A DNA stretch of 64,000 nucleotides from Bacillota bacterium. GTDB lineage: Bacteria > Bacillota > Clostridia > Christensenellales > Aristaeellaceae. The stretch is taken from positions 1 through 64,000 of the forward strand of contig JAEYOV010000071.1 of assembly GCA_023411395.1 (NCBI GenBank), read 5' to 3'. The notes beneath the pieces are model-generated. The model saw nothing but the letters and a program-made list of their open reading frames with translations, made no database searches and had not been told where the DNA came from. Below are positions 36,039-43,747 of this stretch, piece by piece (the stretch's first letter is position 1; each line of letters begins with the position of its first letter). Position numbers and translations under genes: made by a program.

Positions 36039-36719
36039 TCACTTTTTTTGAACATGGAGGCCCTCGGCGTCATTCCATTCCGCATACAGCACATCGTTTA
36101 TGTCATTGATCTGCTGCTGCTTCAGCGTGCCTTGCAGCCACGCTTCATCGTGCCCGGCATGTTTCAAATTGGCCGCGATGATCTCGCCTTCAATAATCAG
36201 CGGAATGTTGAGCAGCACCGGGCCCAGAGCTATATTCAGGTCTTTTTTCGTTACCTGGTCGTAGGGCGGCTTTTTGATGATGGTGATCAATCCGTTGTGC
36301 TCCAAAATGGCGTATTCAACTTCCCGCACCGTAACACCCTTATCCCTGAGCAGGCTTAAAAGTTCAACAAAGTCAAGCCGCTCCTTGCTCATCACCTGAT
36401 AATTGATCACGCCCTTGTCGATTAAAAGAACGGGAGATCCTTCCACGGCCCTGCGGAGCTTTCTTGATTTTTGCACCGCTTTTTCGGTGACAAACAACAG
36501 AACCGTCCAAACAGCAATCGCGTACAGTACGTGCAGTATGGAGACTTCATTGTCATAAATGGCGTTGCCCAGCAGTTCGCCCAGCACTATGGCGGAAATA
36601 AAATCAAAGGGTGATATCTGCTGAAATTGCCGCCGGCCGATGATTTTTACCGCGATCAAAAGGCCGATGAAGCCAAGGAACAGCTCGATGGTTAATTGGG
36701 CATACACAGATTTCAACAT
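36039..36719 (-). CDS. DUF421/YetF-type membrane protein
   Basis: 226 residues. Three N-terminal helices (IELFLGFIGLLIAVKIIG, FDFISAIVLGELLGNAI, VLYAIAVWTVLLFVTEKAV) are followed by the conserved cytoplasmic YetF domain: RRAVEGSPVLLIDKGVINYQVM, SKERLDFVELLSLLRDKGV, VEYAILEHNGLITIIKK, and a C-terminal LKQQQINDINDVLYAEWND segment. It has the same architecture as the protein at 43748. YetF proteins are linked to spore germinant-receptor function or membrane stress in Bacillus; no role is fixed here. Confidence 0.88.
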   Translation of the reverse strand: MLKSVYAQLTIELFLGFIGLLIAVKIIGRRQFQQISPFDFISAIVLGELLGNAIYDNEVSILHVLYAIAVWTVLLFVTEKAVQKSRKLRRAVEGSPVLLIDKGVINYQVMSKERLDFVELLSLLRDKGVTVREVEYAILEHNGLITIIKKPPYDQVTKKDLNIALGPVLLNIPLIIEGEIIAANLKHAGHDEAWLQGTLKQQQINDINDVLYAEWNDAEGLHVQKK

Positions 36720-36789
36720 GGGCTACCCCGTTCTTTTTGCGGTAGTATCCCTTGAAAAGACACCCAATATGCCTTGCCATTGAAAGAGC

Positions 36790-37212
36790 CTATTCCACCC
36801 TTGCCGAAACCTTCACCTCAATATTTCCCCTTGTGGCGTTGGAATACGGGCAGATTTGATGGGCCTTCAAAACCAGTTGGTCGGCGGTGGCCTGATCCAG
36901 GTCCTTGAACACGGCCACGAGTTCCACCGCAAGCGCAAAGCCGCCCGCGTCATTCCTGCCGATGCCCACTGTGGCATGCACCTGCGGTAGTCCCACGCAC
37001 AGCCTGTTCACCTTGAACACATGCTGCAAAGCGCTGCCGAAGCAAGCAGCGTAGCCGGCCGCAAACAACTGCTCCGGATTGTATCCTTCGGGCTTGCTAC
37101 CTCCCAGCTCCGGCGGGGATGCCATTTCAAACCGGAGCGGCGTGTTTTCCACGGATACCTGCCCGTCGCGCCCTCCGGTAGCTACTGCCGATGCCTGATA
37201 GAGAATTTTCAT
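36790..37212 (-). CDS. ohr: Ohr/OsmC family organic hydroperoxide reductase
   Basis: 140 residues with both redox cysteines in context: AAGYAACFGSALQHV (peroxidatic, about 57) and HQICPYSNATRGNIEV (resolving, about 121). It also has the family start ILYQASAVATGGRDGQV and PELGGSKPEGYNPEQLFA. It reduces organic peroxides using thiols. Cys-Pro-Tyr-Ser near the end distinguishes Ohr from OsmC. The next minus-strand gene upstream, tetR, ends about 93 nt away and is probably unrelated in regulation; no OhrR gene is in view. Confidence 0.92.
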   Translation of the reverse strand: MKILYQASAVATGGRDGQVSVENTPLRFEMASPPELGGSKPEGYNPEQLFAAGYAACFGSALQHVFKVNRLCVGLPQVHATVGIGRNDAGGFALAVELVAVFKDLDQATADQLVLKAHQICPYSNATRGNIEVKVSARVE

Positions 37213-37304
37213 GGGATGATCTCCTTTTCACATGATGATGTTTGCCTATTGTTTATATGTCCAGATAAGGCCATACCTAAACCAGCACAACACAAAGGCA
37301 GGAA

Positions 37305-37922
37305 TCAATCCCCAAACGGCAGTTGCCAAACCTTTTTGAAGTATGCTATCAGCTCCACGGCCTTTTGCACACCGGATTTAAACATTTCATTGGCAGTCAG
37401 TTCCCCGCCGATATATCTTGCCAGATACCTGTCGCCCATGGCCTCCAGCGCAAGCTCCATAACTTCCAGCGTCTGTCTTTGATGCGGCGTAAGGCCATGC
37501 TGCGCGAACTGGGTCCAGACGGATACGTCCCGCTTTATTTCCTTGCCATCGGCTTCAAACTCTCTTGGGAAATAGCGTACTCCCTCCATGACCACCTGGT
37601 ATACCGACGGATACGCCGAAAAGAGCTCCAGCTTTTTCTTGCACATATCGAGCATGGACGCAAATACGTCGTTCGTTTCCAACCCGTCATATACGCTGTT
37701 AACGACCCATTCGCGCAGAAGGCGGCTTAACTGCAAAAAGAGCGTTTTCTTGTCTTTGAAGTAGTAGTACATTAGCCCGTGCGCAACGCCGGCGTAGCTG
37801 GCGATGGAGCGGGTTGAGGCGCCGCTGTACCCCTTTTCGGCAAACTCATGCAGCGCGGCCTCCAGAATCACCTGCTTTTTGGGGTCGTCACTGAATACGG
37901 GACAAGCAGAGGGCTCATTCAT
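37305..37922 (-). CDS. TetR family regulator
   Basis: 205 residues from ATG 37922, which overlaps the nitroreductase stop by one base (TGATG); GGAGG is inside the preceding gene. The N-terminal helix-turn-helix is standard: ILEAALHEFAEKGYSGASTRSIASYAGVAHGLMYYYFKDKKTLF. The C-terminal 150 residues are the ligand domain. It is the second gene of an operon whose promoter lies between two identical palindromes, so autoregulation is strongly suggested. Confidence 0.92.
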   Translation of the reverse strand: MNEPSACPVFSDDPKKQVILEAALHEFAEKGYSGASTRSIASYAGVAHGLMYYYFKDKKTLFLQLSRLLREWVVNSVYDGLETNDVFASMLDMCKKKLELFSAYPSVYQVVMEGVRYFPREFEADGKEIKRDVSVWTQFAQHGLTPHQRQTLEVMELALEAMGDRYLARYIGGELTANEMFKSGVQKAVELIAYFKKVWQLPFGD

Positions 37923-38770
37923 CAAAGTGAAAACCTCCATATGACCCTGTCCCCATCCGGCACCGCCTCGACCGTGCAGGGGATGCCTTGCACCTTAAGC
38001 CCCAGCCAGAAATGGAAGGCGCAGATGCCCACGTCCATATCGCAATGCTCCCATTTGAAATGCCTGTAACCCTTCGGCTTTGCGATTGTCACCGTTTTGT
38101 TATCGTAAGAAACCGAAAATCGCCAGTGCTGGCTGTTCCCGCCGGAGGGCGCCTTGCGTGCGAAGTCCAGCGCGTATTGAATTTGCGGCGGAAGCTTCCC
38201 GGGGTCTGCGCCGTTTTCCATCAGCTCGTTAAGGGGCTTGCGCTTGAAGCTCATCATGCTGCTCGCGATGCGGTCGGCAAGGCGCAAGCCCTTTTGCTCC
38301 CAATAGCCCAGCGGGGTGATGCAAATCGCGCGTATGCCCTCCACTTCGCCTTTGCCAAAGCCGTAGGCCGGCGCGGGATCGCTTGCGTGCTTGCCCAGGT
38401 GCGGCATGGCACGCTCCACCTCCGGCAAAATGTAATGGCCAAACCAGCAGGTACAAACCTCCAGGCCTGTAGCGTACAGCATAAAGAGCTCACCCGCAAA
38501 ACCGGTCTTGCCGATGGATACAAGATCGGTCCTGGACAGAAACGCCAGGCAGTCGGGCGGCGGGTTCCGCAGGTTATTGGCCAGCGGATGGCCGAGGGAC
38601 CCGAAAAAGCGCAGCTCATAGTCATGCTCAAAGGGCAGCTCCATTGAATTCGCAAACGCTTTGAGCTTCTCCATCACCGCAGCGTCCACCGGGCGGTTCT
38701 GATAGCTGCGGCACGAATGGCGGGCGTTCACAGCGTTTTCCCAATATCGCTTGTTCGCGGCGAAATCCAT
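37922..38770 (-). CDS. Nitroreductase family protein (TM1586-like)
   Basis: 282 residues from ATG 38770, preceded by GGGAG; the frame reaches 38980 but that part lies over the operators. Motifs: NARHSCRSYQNRPVDAAVMEKL at the start (FMN phosphate site), LFMLYATGLEVCTCW mid-protein, and ARKAPSGGNSQHWRFSV in the second half. The duplicated half-domains match the TM1586-type nitroreductases, which bind FMN. The substrate is unknown; its TetR partner probably senses a related toxic ligand. Confidence 0.87.
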   Translation of the reverse strand: MDFAANKRYWENAVNARHSCRSYQNRPVDAAVMEKLKAFANSMELPFEHDYELRFFGSLGHPLANNLRNPPPDCLAFLSRTDLVSIGKTGFAGELFMLYATGLEVCTCWFGHYILPEVERAMPHLGKHASDPAPAYGFGKGEVEGIRAICITPLGYWEQKGLRLADRIASSMMSFKRKPLNELMENGADPGKLPPQIQYALDFARKAPSGGNSQHWRFSVSYDNKTVTIAKPKGYRHFKWEHCDMDVGICAFHFWLGLKVQGIPCTVEAVPDGDRVIWRFSL

Positions 38771-38792
38771 ACAATCAACTCCCAAACAAGAA

Positions 38793-38841
38793 TTGAACGA
38801 TCGTTCAAATCTATTATGACAGATTTTGAACGATCGTTCAA
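38793..38841 (-). promoter_or_regulatory. Twin TetR operators around the nitroreductase-tetR promoter
   Basis: The perfect palindrome TTGAACGATCGTTCAA occurs twice, at 38793-38808 and 38826-38841, 33 bp apart. On the minus strand TTGAAC inside the upstream copy is a -35, with CATAAT 17 bp later between the palindromes. Binding at both sites would block polymerase. Confidence 0.85.
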
Positions 38842-39053
38842 TAGGTTTTCGGAATTTTTTCAGGAAAGATTGTTGGAAGAAATCCAAGGATTTTGAACTT
38901 CCGGTTCCTGAAAGATGGTAAGGATTGAAAACTCCAATCCGTTTCTTTGTTTTTTCTAATCCTTCATTAAGCCGTTTCACAAGAACCTTTGCCCATTGCG
39001 TGGTATCCTGAGTGTGTCAAAAGGAATCATACTTTTCAAGGAGGATCACCATC

Positions 39054-39461
39054 ATGACTGACGATATGCTGCAAAAAACCATTTACCTGCGCGAAAGAGC
39101 AGATGTGACCTATGAGGAAGCGATGCAACTGCTTACGCAAAACAACGGCGATGTTGTCGCTTGCCTCGTTGAGCTGGAAAAGCAAGGACGGGTATATGGA
39201 GGGGAGCACGCTAAAATGCAACACAACAATTACTGTACACAGGAAACCAAGGAAAAAGTCACTTCCTTCTTCAAGGAAGCATGCAAAACCCGCATCGTCA
39301 TTGAAAAGCGGAAAGAGAATGGCGACAGGGAAACAATAGCGAATGTCAGCGCTCCGGTAGCCGCCGGTATCACCATTGTAGCACCCTACCTAACGCTTGC
39401 CGCGGGCGTCATCGCCCTGGCGACCGGCCATCAGGTAAAGGTAAAGAAAGAAAACGGTTAA
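39054..39461 (+). CDS. DUF4342 protein (UBA-like N-terminus)
   Basis: 135 residues from ATG 39054 (AAGGAGG, 9-nt spacing). The first 45 residues resemble a UBA-like fold: ERADVTYEEAMQLLTQNNGDVVACLVELEKQ. A linker precedes KEKVTSFFKEACKTRIVIEKRKENGDR and a hydrophobic segment (PVAAGITIVAPYLTLAAGVIALATGH) that may be membrane-inserted. This order is that of DUF4342, common in Firmicutes and of unknown function. A stable hairpin at 39496 lies downstream. Confidence 0.82.
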   Translation: MTDDMLQKTIYLRERADVTYEEAMQLLTQNNGDVVACLVELEKQGRVYGGEHAKMQHNNYCTQETKEKVTSFFKEACKTRIVIEKRKENGDRETIANVSAPVAAGITIVAPYLTLAAGVIALATGHQVKVKKENG

Positions 39462-39495
39462 TCTAAAATAGGCATATGGCCGCAGGCCAGCGGCA

Positions 39496-39540
39496 AATAC
39501 AAGGAATCCGTCATTATGAAAGTGGCGGATTCTTTGTATT
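39496..39540 (+). terminator. Terminator after the DUF4342 gene
   Basis: A 15-bp stem (AATACAAGGAATCCG with CGGATTCTTTGTATT, one G-T pair) around a 15-nt loop, 34 nt after the stop. No long T run follows. Confidence 0.6.
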
Positions 39541-39678
39541 AGGCTTGTGCCTGGTTGTGGTGCAGGTGAGGGGGCGCTAGGCAACAAGCGAAAAGTGAAA
39601 AAAAGCGACCTAAGGGCCGAAATATTTGATGATGGTGAACCGCGTCAATGTATTACGATATTTCGCCTGTGCTTTTGC

Positions 39679-39716
39679 CTAAATATATGTTATGGTTTGT
39701 CTAAATATATGTTATG
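39679..39716 (+). repeat. Direct repeat upstream of the AT-rich gene
   Basis: CTAAATATATGTTATG occurs at 39679-39694 and again at 39701-39716, a 22-bp period (two DNA turns). It lies 33 nt before the coding start and may be a tandem binding site. Confidence 0.6.
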
Positions 39717-39749
39717 ATTAGTATAGAAAAATCCAGGAGGAAACCATGC

Positions 39750-40571
39750 ATGACAAATTCATTTGATATGGGGTCAGATAAGATTCGTTTTGCAATGAGT
39801 GAGATATGGCAAGCAATTGGAGAAAAAGAGGATTTCTTGTTTACTGGTGAGAATAAGTGGGTCTTAAAGATGTATATTCCTTCGATGGTATCATATTCTG
39901 TTAGTATCATAACACTGTTGGAGAATGAACGCTATGATACAATAGCCCATGTATGTAGGGGAGCAATAGAAAGGTATGCAATTGTAAAGCGGTTGATTGA
40001 AAATTACAGTAATAGTAAAATCTTTAGTGTAATAGTAAAAAAACTGGCAATACAAGAGATGACTGCGGATAGGATGGATTATTACATTTTACGACAAGAT
40101 AAATCTATATTGGATGTGGATCAAAAGAATAAAGATATGGAATCCCAAATTGCAAGGATGGAATTCCTAATTCAAAAGTTCTTCCCCGAAGAAATTGATA
40201 GTTTTGTGTTCGGTCATGAGAAAATAATAAAAAGAAGAATCGAGATTATTAATGGGTTTCTTAAAGAAGTGAAAAACAAATATGACAATCAATTTCCTGA
40301 TATGAACAAATGGCATTCATTTGTTGAAGCAACACTTAAGAATAACAAGGCATATAAGGATGCATATGGCAGGGAGGTCGAGGGGTCAGGTTTTGCTTAT
40401 AGCATACTATCCGAAGAATCTCATCCTACATTACACTATCTGGATAAACGTATGGTTCGAGATAAAAAAGTTTACATGAACAATAGGATGCATAATGATG
40501 ACGTTTCCGTGTTCTTGGTGTATTGGTGCCTGCGTGATATCGCATGTGAGATTCGTATGTTAAAGAAATGA
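39750..40571 (+). CDS. AT-rich hypothetical protein, DUF5677-like
   Basis: 273 residues from ATG 39750 (AGGAGG at 9 nt). Codon use is strongly AT-biased, unlike all neighbours, which suggests recent transfer. The protein is helical and polar. CRGAIERYAIVKRLIEN (about 64) and YSILSEESHPTLHYLDKRM (about 220) resemble the Arg-rich and Ser-x-x-x-His motifs of DUF5677, found in phage- and defence-associated proteins; the match is by eye. It stands next to ssrA, a frequent integration site, with a structured repeat between. Function unknown. Confidence 0.7.
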   Translation: MTNSFDMGSDKIRFAMSEIWQAIGEKEDFLFTGENKWVLKMYIPSMVSYSVSIITLLENERYDTIAHVCRGAIERYAIVKRLIENYSNSKIFSVIVKKLAIQEMTADRMDYYILRQDKSILDVDQKNKDMESQIARMEFLIQKFFPEEIDSFVFGHEKIIKRRIEIINGFLKEVKNKYDNQFPDMNKWHSFVEATLKNNKAYKDAYGREVEGSGFAYSILSEESHPTLHYLDKRMVRDKKVYMNNRMHNDDVSVFLVYWCLRDIACEIRMLKK

Positions 40572-40629
40572 AAAGGAGCCTAGCGGTTCCTACAAACTAT
40601 CAACAAACTCCGATAATCTCTGGGGAAGC

Positions 40630-40888
40630 AATGAAGGGGTCGCGGCCCCTTCATTTGTAATCGTCTCGCCCGGCTTTGCCGGGCGGGCGGGGGTTTGCGA
40701 AGCAAACATTCCTTACACATTTCGCTGGCCGCTGGCCCAGGGTGAGGGGATGGAATCCCCGAACCTGGAGTTTCCAAATGAATTGCCATTTGGAAACGTA
40801 ACACCACCCAAGCGTAGCGCAGGGTGGTGCGTAGGGCCACAAGCGAAATGTGCAAAAATCGCCCCAATGGCATTTGCCATTGGGGCGA
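40630..40888 (+). repeat. Structured intergenic element, copy 2 (candidate RNA)
   Basis: Same plan as copy 1. P1 is 40630-40639/40646-40655, P2 is 40667-40674/40678-40685 with a TTT loop, and the core has TTTGCGAAGCAAACATTCC. P3 is 40716-40726/40842-40852 (11 bp), P4 is 40802-40809/40822-40829 with an AAGCGTAG loop, and P5 is 40859-40871/40876-40888 (13 bp). Two further hairpins (near 40735-40768 and 40769-40798) are extra in this copy. P3 differs from copy 1 at three positions, all compensated on the other arm. P5 also serves on the minus strand as the ssrA terminator. Confidence 0.75.
40854..40888 (-). terminator. Terminator of ssrA
   Basis: On the minus strand a 13-bp perfect stem with an AAAT loop is followed by TTTTTGC, 6 nt after the tmRNA 3' end: a textbook intrinsic terminator. 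Confidence 0.85.
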
Positions 40889-40893
40889 CACAT

Positions 40894-41240
40894 TGGTGGA
40901 GGTGAGGGGAATCGAACCCCTGTCCGAAAGCTCGCTGACATGGTTTTCTCCGAGCGCAGCCTGAGATTTAAGATTCCCCCTGCCGCACGCCCTCAGGCGG
41001 GCTTACGGTTTCGGTAGCTTCATCAATGCCGGCGCCGTCACAAAGCTTGAACGGGCCCGTGCCCCGCGATAATGACGCCGGGCTCCGCACTCGCGGGAGA
41101 TGCGGTCCGACGTCGCGGCATTAAGCCGCGAAAGCTAGTTTATTGTTGTCAGTTATTGTTTTTCCCCGTTTTAACGTGGCCAGGGTCCACGGCTCGCTTA
41201 CCATACCCTCGACAACCCCCGTCGAAACCAGTACACCCCC
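40894..41240 (-). ncRNA. ssrA: Transfer-messenger RNA (tmRNA)
   Basis: 347 nt. The 5' end GGGGGTG at 41240-41234 pairs with CACCTCC near the 3' end (one G-T), followed by ACCA. The T-arm GGGGTTCGATTCCCC and the 5' GTACTGGTTTCGAC block are present. The tag frame at 41165-41121 reads GKTITDNNKLAFAA then TAA. The first tag residue comes from the charged alanine. It rescues stalled ribosomes with SmpB, whose gene ends 14 nt upstream. The tag ends LAFAA where ALAA is the common form. Confidence 0.95.
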
Positions 41241-41254
41241 ATGTTCGTAACTGA

Positions 41255-41728
41255 CTATTCGCCCCGGTCGTGGCTGCGCATGGCCCGCTGGATGTCCCGC
41301 CTTGCATCCCGGTCGGCCTCGTCGTCGCGCTTGTCGTGAAGATGCTTGCCCTTGCAAAGCCCCAGTTCCAGCTTCATCCGGCCGTCCTTGAGATAAATCT
41401 GTATGGGGACAAGGGCATACCCCTGACGCTGTACCTGCCCGGAAAGCTTGCGGATCTCACTCTTGTGCATAAGCAGCTTCTTGGGCCGGAGCGGATCATG
41501 GTTGAAGATGCTGCCTTGTTCGTAGGGGCTGATGTGCATCCCTTCCACGAAAATCTCCTGGCCCCGCGCCATGGCGAAGCTTTCCTTCAGGTTCACCCGG
41601 CCCTGGCGGATGCTTTTCACTTCGGTACCCTGCAAACAAAGGCCGCACTCGTAGGTTTCCTCCACGAAATAATCGTGATAGGCTTTCCTGTTCTGGGCCA
41701 CGGGCTTGATGCCCTTTGCGCGCGGCAT
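41255..41728 (-). CDS. smpB: SsrA-binding protein SmpB
   Basis: 157 residues. Signature blocks NRKAYHDYFVEETYECGLCLQGTEVKSIRQGRVNLKESF, HISPYEQGSIFNHDPLRPKKLLMHK and KDGRMKLELGLCKGKHLHDKRD are those of SmpB, with the basic C-terminal tail that enters the mRNA channel. It binds tmRNA and EF-Tu-Ala-tmRNA to start trans-translation. It is transcribed with ssrA (14-nt gap) from a promoter that shares its -35 with the divergent proA promoter. Confidence 0.97.
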   Translation of the reverse strand: MPRAKGIKPVAQNRKAYHDYFVEETYECGLCLQGTEVKSIRQGRVNLKESFAMARGQEIFVEGMHISPYEQGSIFNHDPLRPKKLLMHKSEIRKLSGQVQRQGYALVPIQIYLKDGRMKLELGLCKGKHLHDKRDDEADRDARRDIQRAMRSHDRGE

Positions 41729-41763
41729 GCAAACCCCTCCTTTGTCTCCGCCGGTAGCAATGT

Positions 41764-41815
41764 ATTATACCACACCGGCGGCGCGATTGCAATGATCCGC
41801 TGTTTTGTGTATAAT
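41764..41815. promoter_or_regulatory. Divergent smpB/proA promoters sharing one -35
   Basis: The self-complementary hexamer TTGCAA at 41787-41792 is followed on each strand, after exactly 17 bp, by TATAAT (+ at 41810-41815; - at 41769-41764). Each start lies 29-36 nt before its gene. Only one polymerase could use the shared -35 at a time. Confidence 0.8.
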
Positions 41816-41851
41816 GGAATGCACACAAACAAAAAAAGGGAGGTGCGCTCC

Positions 41852-43156
41852 ATGCAGGATATCCGGTCCCTGGCGGTTTCGGCCCGGGAGGCGGCGATTC
41901 CGCTTTCGGCGTCCTCTATTGAGGATAGAAACAACGCCCTCCGCCGCATGGCGGATGCGCTTTTTCGTTACAGTCAAACAATTTACGATGCCAACGAGGC
42001 GGATTTGAATCAGGCGGATGCTGAGGGCCTTGCGCCGCCGCTTAAAAAGCGCCTGTTGTTTGACGAAAAAAAGCTGTATCAGGTTCAGATGGGATTATTG
42101 GCACTTTGTGAATTGCCCGACCCCCTTGGCCATACGCAGCTTGCCAGGGAATTGATGCCGGGTTTGAAGCTCTACCGCGTGTCCTGTCCCATCGGCGTGG
42201 TGGGCGTGATCTTTGAAAGCCGCCCCGACGCGCTGGTTCAAATCGCTTCCCTTTGCCTGAAAAGCGGAAACGCGGTGCTATTGAAGGGCGGGCGGGAGGC
42301 GGCGCGCACAAACCGGGCGCTGATGGACGCCCTTTTGGAAGCGGCCAGGGAGGCCAATATCCCGGATGGCTGGGCAGCCTTGCTGGAAACGCGCGAGGAA
42401 GTTCGTGATATGCTGAAAATGGACGATTGCATCGACCTTGTCATCCCCCGCGGCAGCAACGAATTTGTGCGCTATATCATGGACAACAGCCGCATCCCTG
42501 TGCTGGGCCATGCCGATGGGATATGTCACGTGTATGTGGATGCTTCGGCGGATGTGGAAATGGCGGTCAGCGTGACGGTGGATTCCAAAACACAGTATGT
42601 GGCGGTGTGCAACGCGGCGGAAACGCTGCTTGTTCACAAAGACATCGCGCAGGCTTTTTTGCCCGCCGTTCATAAAGCGCTTGCGGAAAAGAATGTGGTA
42701 TTAAAAGGCTGCGAAAGAACGCGGGAAATCATCCCCTGTGAAGCGGCAGCGGGCGAAGACTGGAAAACGGAGTACCTGGATTATATCCTTTCCATCAAGG
42801 TGGTGGATTCGGTGGAGGATGCCATCCGCCACATCAACCGGTACGGCTCCGGCCATACGGATACGATTGTGGCGCAGGATGATAAGGCGGTGCGGACGTT
42901 TATGGCGCTTGTGGACAGCGCCGGAGTCTACCACAATTGCTCCACCAGGTTTGCCGACGGGTTCTGCTACGGCTTTGGCGCGGAGGTGGGCATTGCCACG
43001 GGCAAGCTCCACGCCAGGGGGCCCATGGGGCTTGAGGGACTTTGCTCCTACAAATATCAGCTCTTTGGCAGCGGCCAGACGATTGCGGATGTGCAGGCGG
43101 GCAAAACGCCTTTGCAACACAAGGAACTTGACGAAAGCATGCCGCCGGGGCAATAG
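41852..43156 (+). CDS. proA: Gamma-glutamyl phosphate reductase
   Basis: 434 residues from ATG 41852 (AGGGAGGT, about 8-nt spacing); the open frame upstream to 41270 is antisense to smpB. The aldehyde-dehydrogenase-fold ProA motifs are all present: FESRPDALVQIASLCLKSGNAVLLKGGREA, IPRGSNEFVRYI, VTVDSKTQYVAVCNAAETLLVH with catalytic Cys (about 254), and FADGFCYGFGAEVGIATGKLHARGPMGLEGL. It reduces gamma-glutamyl phosphate in proline synthesis. No proB lies nearby, which is unusual since they are normally adjacent. Confidence 0.96.
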   Translation: MQDIRSLAVSAREAAIPLSASSIEDRNNALRRMADALFRYSQTIYDANEADLNQADAEGLAPPLKKRLLFDEKKLYQVQMGLLALCELPDPLGHTQLARELMPGLKLYRVSCPIGVVGVIFESRPDALVQIASLCLKSGNAVLLKGGREAARTNRALMDALLEAAREANIPDGWAALLETREEVRDMLKMDDCIDLVIPRGSNEFVRYIMDNSRIPVLGHADGICHVYVDASADVEMAVSVTVDSKTQYVAVCNAAETLLVHKDIAQAFLPAVHKALAEKNVVLKGCERTREIIPCEAAAGEDWKTEYLDYILSIKVVDSVEDAIRHINRYGSGHTDTIVAQDDKAVRTFMALVDSAGVYHNCSTRFADGFCYGFGAEVGIATGKLHARGPMGLEGLCSYKYQLFGSGQTIADVQAGKTPLQHKELDESMPPGQ

Positions 43157-43185
43157 AATATCTTCGCGATGCTTTTGATAGATAC

Positions 43186-43220
43186 AAAAAGGCATGCCGC
43201 AAATCACGGCACGCCTTTTT
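43186..43220. terminator. Bidirectional terminator after proA
   Basis: AAAAAGGCATGCCG and CGGCACGCCTTTTT arms (one mismatch), 7-nt loop, A and T runs on both sides, between proA and the convergent cysteine-rich gene. Confidence 0.85.
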
Positions 43221-43232
43221 CCATATGATTTA

Positions 43233-43616
43233 CTACGCGTAAGCCGGTCGGCCGCCCGCACCGGTTTGTGTCCCTTGCGCCATCATCCTGCATTCATTGG
43301 CGCATACCTTGCATTCATTGGCGCATTTTACGCAATGGTCATCCTTGAACATCTGGCAATCCTGCGCGCACTTGTCGCAGATGGTGGCGCACAGGTTGCA
43401 AATGTCCTTCGCGTGCTGCGCATCCATCGCCATAAACCCGCTTGCTTCCGTGCAGATGCAGGCGCATTCCATCAGCATGCTGATGCATTGCTTCCTTGCC
43501 TTGACATCCGGCTCGTTCAGGCACATGCCGGTGCATTCGTGGCAGGCCTGTGCGCAGCGGTTGCAGGCATCGATGCATTTTTGGTACTTGTCCGTGGTAT
43601 TTGTCACAATACCCAT
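43233..43616 (-). CDS. Cysteine-rich four-helix copper-binding protein (Csp/DUF326-like)
   Basis: 127 residues with 20 cysteines in C-x2-C/C-x3-C spacings (CIDACNRCAQACHEC, CACIC, CNLCATICDKCAQDC, CVKCANECKVCANEC). The layout matches cytosolic copper-storage (Csp3-like) four-helix bundles, in which Cys line the inside and bind many Cu(I). No signal peptide is present. AAAGGAGGGG precedes ATG 43616. No copper exporter gene (copA) or CsoR is in view. It is divergent from the DUF421 gene. Confidence 0.85.
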   Translation of the reverse strand: MGIVTNTTDKYQKCIDACNRCAQACHECTGMCLNEPDVKARKQCISMLMECACICTEASGFMAMDAQHAKDICNLCATICDKCAQDCQMFKDDHCVKCANECKVCANECRMMAQGTQTGAGGRPAYA

Positions 43617-43747
43617 TTCTGATCCCCTCCTTTTTAGATTTTAGTGTGCACCTGCCGCATATTTACATCCAGCTAATCTTTGGAAGGAAGGGACATGTTT
43701 ACATAGGCGTGAATGGATTGGAGATAATTCTTTTGGGAAGTGATATC

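Noticed and set aside
40738..40770. Possible duplicated attachment site resembling the ssrA T-arm (GGTGAGGGG..AATC..GAACC)
   Set aside because: The match to the ssrA 3' end is gapped and is better explained by a local hairpin (CCAGG/CCTGG and GGGGAT/ATCCCC).
41121..41357. 78-codon minus-strand frame ending in LAFAA
   Set aside because: It is the tmRNA tag frame extended upstream through the tmRNA 5' part and smpB end; only the tag portion is translated.
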